Of a DNA stretch of 15,194 nucleotides, positions 13,466 through 15,194 are shown in pieces. Position numbers and translations under genes: made by a program. The DNA is from JAJTYI01 sp964420145 (GTDB taxonomy: Bacteria > Patescibacteriota > Dojkabacteria > B142 > OLB20): positions 1-15,194 of the forward strand of contig CAYQRB010000022.1 of the NCBI GenBank assembly GCA_964420145.1. Reading direction: 5' to 3'. The stretch's first letter is position 1. Each line of letters begins with the position of its first letter. The notes below the pieces were generated by a model. The model saw only the letters and a list, made by a program, of their open reading frames with translations, did not search any database and was not told where the DNA came from.

Positions 13466-14367
13466 AAAACTTAACTCCAAAAGAAATTATAATTCTTTGG
13501 TTTTTACCGATTTTACTATTACTTGGCTTTGTGGCTTATTCTGGATTAAATATGGGGGTTGATTATTCGAGTGCCAATGTGATTTCTATGAGAATTACTA
13601 GCGAAAAATCCGTTAACGAAGTAAAAAAAGAATTACAAAATATTCGTCAATTTTCTAGAATCGATGTTCTAGAGGGTGGACAGTTTTATATCTATTATCA
13701 AAATGTCTCAATAGATGATTTGAAGGCGATGGAGGATGATCTAACTACTGCTTTTGGAGAGTTAGAGGAGTTTCGGGTATTCATATATAACCCGACCACT
13801 TTGGTTTTGATTACAGATAGGATAATCTACGCACTATATATCACTATGTTTATTTACTTAATCTTAATAGCTTATCAACTTAAAGGTAGCGGGATTACTA
13901 GAGAAAAACTAATCTGGTTTTTACTTACTGAGCTTCTTGTTGCGGGATCATTCACCCTGATACTGTTTTTATTGTTAAATTCTTTAGAGATTTTTAATAT
14001 TCAGATCACCTCTTCTTTGATCATATATACTTTGACCACTTTTGTTTTTGGATTATTTTTGAATATATTTTTAACTAGAGATCTTTTCTTTAAGCCTGCT
14101 TCGAAACTAACTCCTGAGGTTGAGGAGAGTAATGATAGGTTTTTATATAAATATCAGAAGTATTATTTATCTTTGGGGTTGCTACTTCTGGCATTGTTCC
14201 TAATAGATACGGAGTATATGCCGTTAGTTACAATATATATCTTGGCTGTTTTTTACTCTATATTTTTGTTTGTGAAAGTGAAGCCGTTGTTACTAAATTA
14301 CTTGGTTACCAATTCGAACAAACACAATCCTTTCTCAAGTCGTAAGTTCTTTAAGAAAGAATGGTAA
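13462..14367 (+). CDS. secF: Diverged protein translocase subunit SecF
   Basis: The 301-residue product begins at GTG overlapping the secD stop. After helix one (about 9-26) comes GLNMGVDYSSANVISMRI (28-45), the counterpart of the SecF motif GLNFGIDFTGG, then an outside domain, a short VFIYNPTT (106-113), and helices at about 119-139, 150-173, 180-204, 233-248 and 252-271. The helix that normally holds GYSxNDTIVVFDR reads TLTTFVFGLFLNIFLTRD (190-207), so the usual Asn-Asp and Asp-Arg pairs are not in place. It ends in a basic cytoplasmic tail (HNPFSSRKFFKKEW). Its last seven bases overlap the next gene. Function is inferred from position and layout; loss of the relay residues makes proton-driven action doubtful. 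Confidence 0.82.
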   Translation: MKNLTPKEIIILWFLPILLLLGFVAYSGLNMGVDYSSANVISMRITSEKSVNEVKKELQNIRQFSRIDVLEGGQFYIYYQNVSIDDLKAMEDDLTTAFGELEEFRVFIYNPTTLVLITDRIIYALYITMFIYLILIAYQLKGSGITREKLIWFLLTELLVAGSFTLILFLLLNSLEIFNIQITSSLIIYTLTTFVFGLFLNIFLTRDLFFKPASKLTPEVEESNDRFLYKYQKYYLSLGLLLLALFLIDTEYMPLVTIYILAVFYSIFLFVKVKPLLLNYLVTNSNKHNPFSSRKFFKKEW

Positions 14368-14864
14368 TCAAACAAGCAACCACACTAGATATAGATCCTT
14401 TTTATGAGCTTTTTAGTGAAATAATGTATGAGGGCTATGCAGGGTATTCTCCTGAGCTGATCAATCATTTCCTTACCAAAGACTATAACAAAGGACAATT
14501 TTACCTCTGGTTAGAGAGGTTTTTTAGAAATATTTATTTAGCTATAGACTCGGGCAAAATAGTAGGCTTTGTTATCGGGGATTATACTTATGGCGGAGTA
14601 GGGTTTGTAAGCTGGCTGGGAGTGAGTCCAAACTATCGTAAAAACGGGGTGGGCACTGCTTTATACAGAGAGTATGAGAACTTTGCAATCAAAAGAAATG
14701 CACATCTGATAGAACTCTATACCTATCCTGCTGTTGCTTCGTTCTATCTCAGGCTTGGATTTAAGCAGGTTGGGGAGAGAGAGCAAGGTTATTTTGGTCA
14801 AAAAAATCTGATTATGAACAAAAAGATCGGAAACTGGAATGACAAAAACCTTCCTTCTCCATAA
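14361..14864 (+). CDS. GNAT family N-acetyltransferase
   Basis: The 167-residue product matches the GNAT fold, which transfers an acetyl group from acetyl-CoA to an amine. IKQATTLDIDPFYELF (3-18) is the first strand and helix; KIVGFVIGDY (66-75) and FVSWLGVSPNYRKNGVGTAL (82-101) give strand 4 and the acetyl-CoA motif R-K-N-G-V-G (93-98); ASFYLRLGFKQVGE (126-139) is the usual C-terminal motif. The substrate cannot be told: it could be a protein N-terminus, a lysine or a small molecule. The gene starts within the end of secF (seven-base overlap), so it is probably translated from the same message, though a role in export is not implied. Confidence 0.9.
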   Translation: MVIKQATTLDIDPFYELFSEIMYEGYAGYSPELINHFLTKDYNKGQFYLWLERFFRNIYLAIDSGKIVGFVIGDYTYGGVGFVSWLGVSPNYRKNGVGTALYREYENFAIKRNAHLIELYTYPAVASFYLRLGFKQVGEREQGYFGQKNLIMNKKIGNWNDKNLPSP

Positions 14865-14915
14865 GTAGTTAAATCTTCTGTTTTAAGTTTTTCTATATTA
14901 AATAAACAAGGTTTG

Positions 14916-14944
14916 TTGTCAATATTTTCGGTTTGGTCTAAACT
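14916..14944 (+). promoter_or_regulatory. Promoter of the response-regulator gene
   Basis: TTGTCA (14916-14921, five of six) and TAAACT (14939-14944, four of six) are separated by 17 bases in the 101-base gap after the acetyltransferase gene. Predicted start is near 14951. The gap holds no clear terminator; the best hairpin (AACAA-GGT-TTGTT, about 14905-14917) has only five pairs. Confidence 0.35.
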
Positions 14945-14965
14945 ATAGAAGAATAACATATACAT

Positions 14966-15194
14966 ATGAATCAGAGGATCGTCATAATAGACGACAATTT
15001 CGCTATCCGTCAGATCGTCAAGGTCTTTCTTTCTGTTATTTCCAAAAAGTTTGCTATTACTCCTAGTGTTTTTTCTACAAATAACGGGATAGAGGGGCTT
15101 GGATATATCTATATTACCTCTCCAGATATTATTATTATAGATACAACAATTCCTAAATATTCTGGTAGGGATGTTATAGATTATCTTGTTAGTA
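14966..15194 (+). CDS. Response regulator receiver domain protein (partial at right edge)
   Basis: The first 76 residues are visible. They show a CheY-like receiver domain: RIVIIDDN (4-11) with the acidic pair Asp9-Asp10, helix one, FAITPSVFSTNNGIEGLGYI (29-48), and IIIIDTTIPKYSG (55-67) with Asp59 as the expected phosphorylation site. Such domains take a phosphoryl group from a histidine kinase; the output domain, if any, lies beyond the window, as does the conserved Lys. The start is the ATG at 14966; TAACAT ends six bases before it. The gene has its own predicted promoter, so it probably begins a new unit. Confidence 0.88.
   Translation, partial: MNQRIVIIDDNFAIRQIVKVFLSVISKKFAITPSVFSTNNGIEGLGYIYITSPDIIIIDTTIPKYSGRDVIDYLVS

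Noticed and set aside
13455..13480. Possible recoding of TGA as an amino acid, as in some Patescibacteria
   Set aside because: TGA ends secD exactly at the four-base overlap with secF, the frame after it stops again within a few codons, and no gene here contains an internal TGA.
14900..14930. Hairpin AACAA-GGT-TTGTT as terminator of the secDF block
   Set aside because: Only five mostly A-T pairs and no following T-run; it also overlaps the -35 box of the next promoter.
1..15194. CRISPR arrays, tRNA or rRNA genes, insertion sequences, attachment sites
   Set aside because: I saw no regular spaced repeats, no cloverleaf-like segment with a GTTC-type T arm, no transposase and no terminal inverted repeats. 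Gaps are too short for rRNA.

Overview
The window is AT-rich and gene-dense, with short intergenic gaps and several overlapping or abutting genes. The standard genetic code fits: TGA serves as a stop, for example at the secD/secF junction. Together these suggest a streamlined bacterium of the Candidate Phyla Radiation (Patescibacteria): an archaeal-like UMP kinase, strongly diverged SecD/SecF, a LemA plus DUF2207 pair, a cohesin-domain surface protein, and almost no Shine-Dalgarno sequences. The phylum is an inference. No rRNA or other marker gene is present to fix it.

Layout. Positions 1-4886 are transcribed leftwards. In transcription order they hold a 54-residue charged small protein, the bifunctional NAD(P)HX epimerase/dehydratase, a cohesin-domain protein with a C-terminal membrane anchor, an ApbE-type FMN transferase that overlaps it, and, after a 188-base gap with its own promoter and a terminator-like hairpin, a glycosyltransferase carrying two GT2 domains that runs off the left edge. 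A divergent promoter region lies at about 4887-4998. Everything to its right is transcribed rightwards: a UMP kinase, two hypothetical reading frames in the same frame separated by one TAA, a small membrane protein, secG, a membrane-anchored family 5 solute-binding protein, LemA, a DUF2207 protein with a glycine-rich tail, secD, secF, a GNAT acetyltransferase, and the start of a response-regulator gene cut by the right edge.

How the genes fit together. From about 6808 to 14367 most genes concern the cell envelope: protein export (SecG, SecD, SecF), a surface substrate-binding protein without a visible permease, and the LemA/DUF2207 pair. The leftward block mixes metabolite repair (NAD(P)HX), flavin transfer and surface proteins or glycans.

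Most unusual signals: (1) an exactly spaced AT-rich element, TAATTT-N6-ATG, in front of four rightward genes, with relaxed TANNNT versions in front of two more, where a Shine-Dalgarno would be expected. This could mean leaderless transcription or a different translation-initiation signal. (2) SecD and SecF that keep the family layout but appear to lack the acidic and basic proton-relay residues. (3) A single in-frame TAA that may split one gene into two. (4) Two GT2 domains in one polypeptide. (5) A PEGA-like segment inside the DUF2207 protein.
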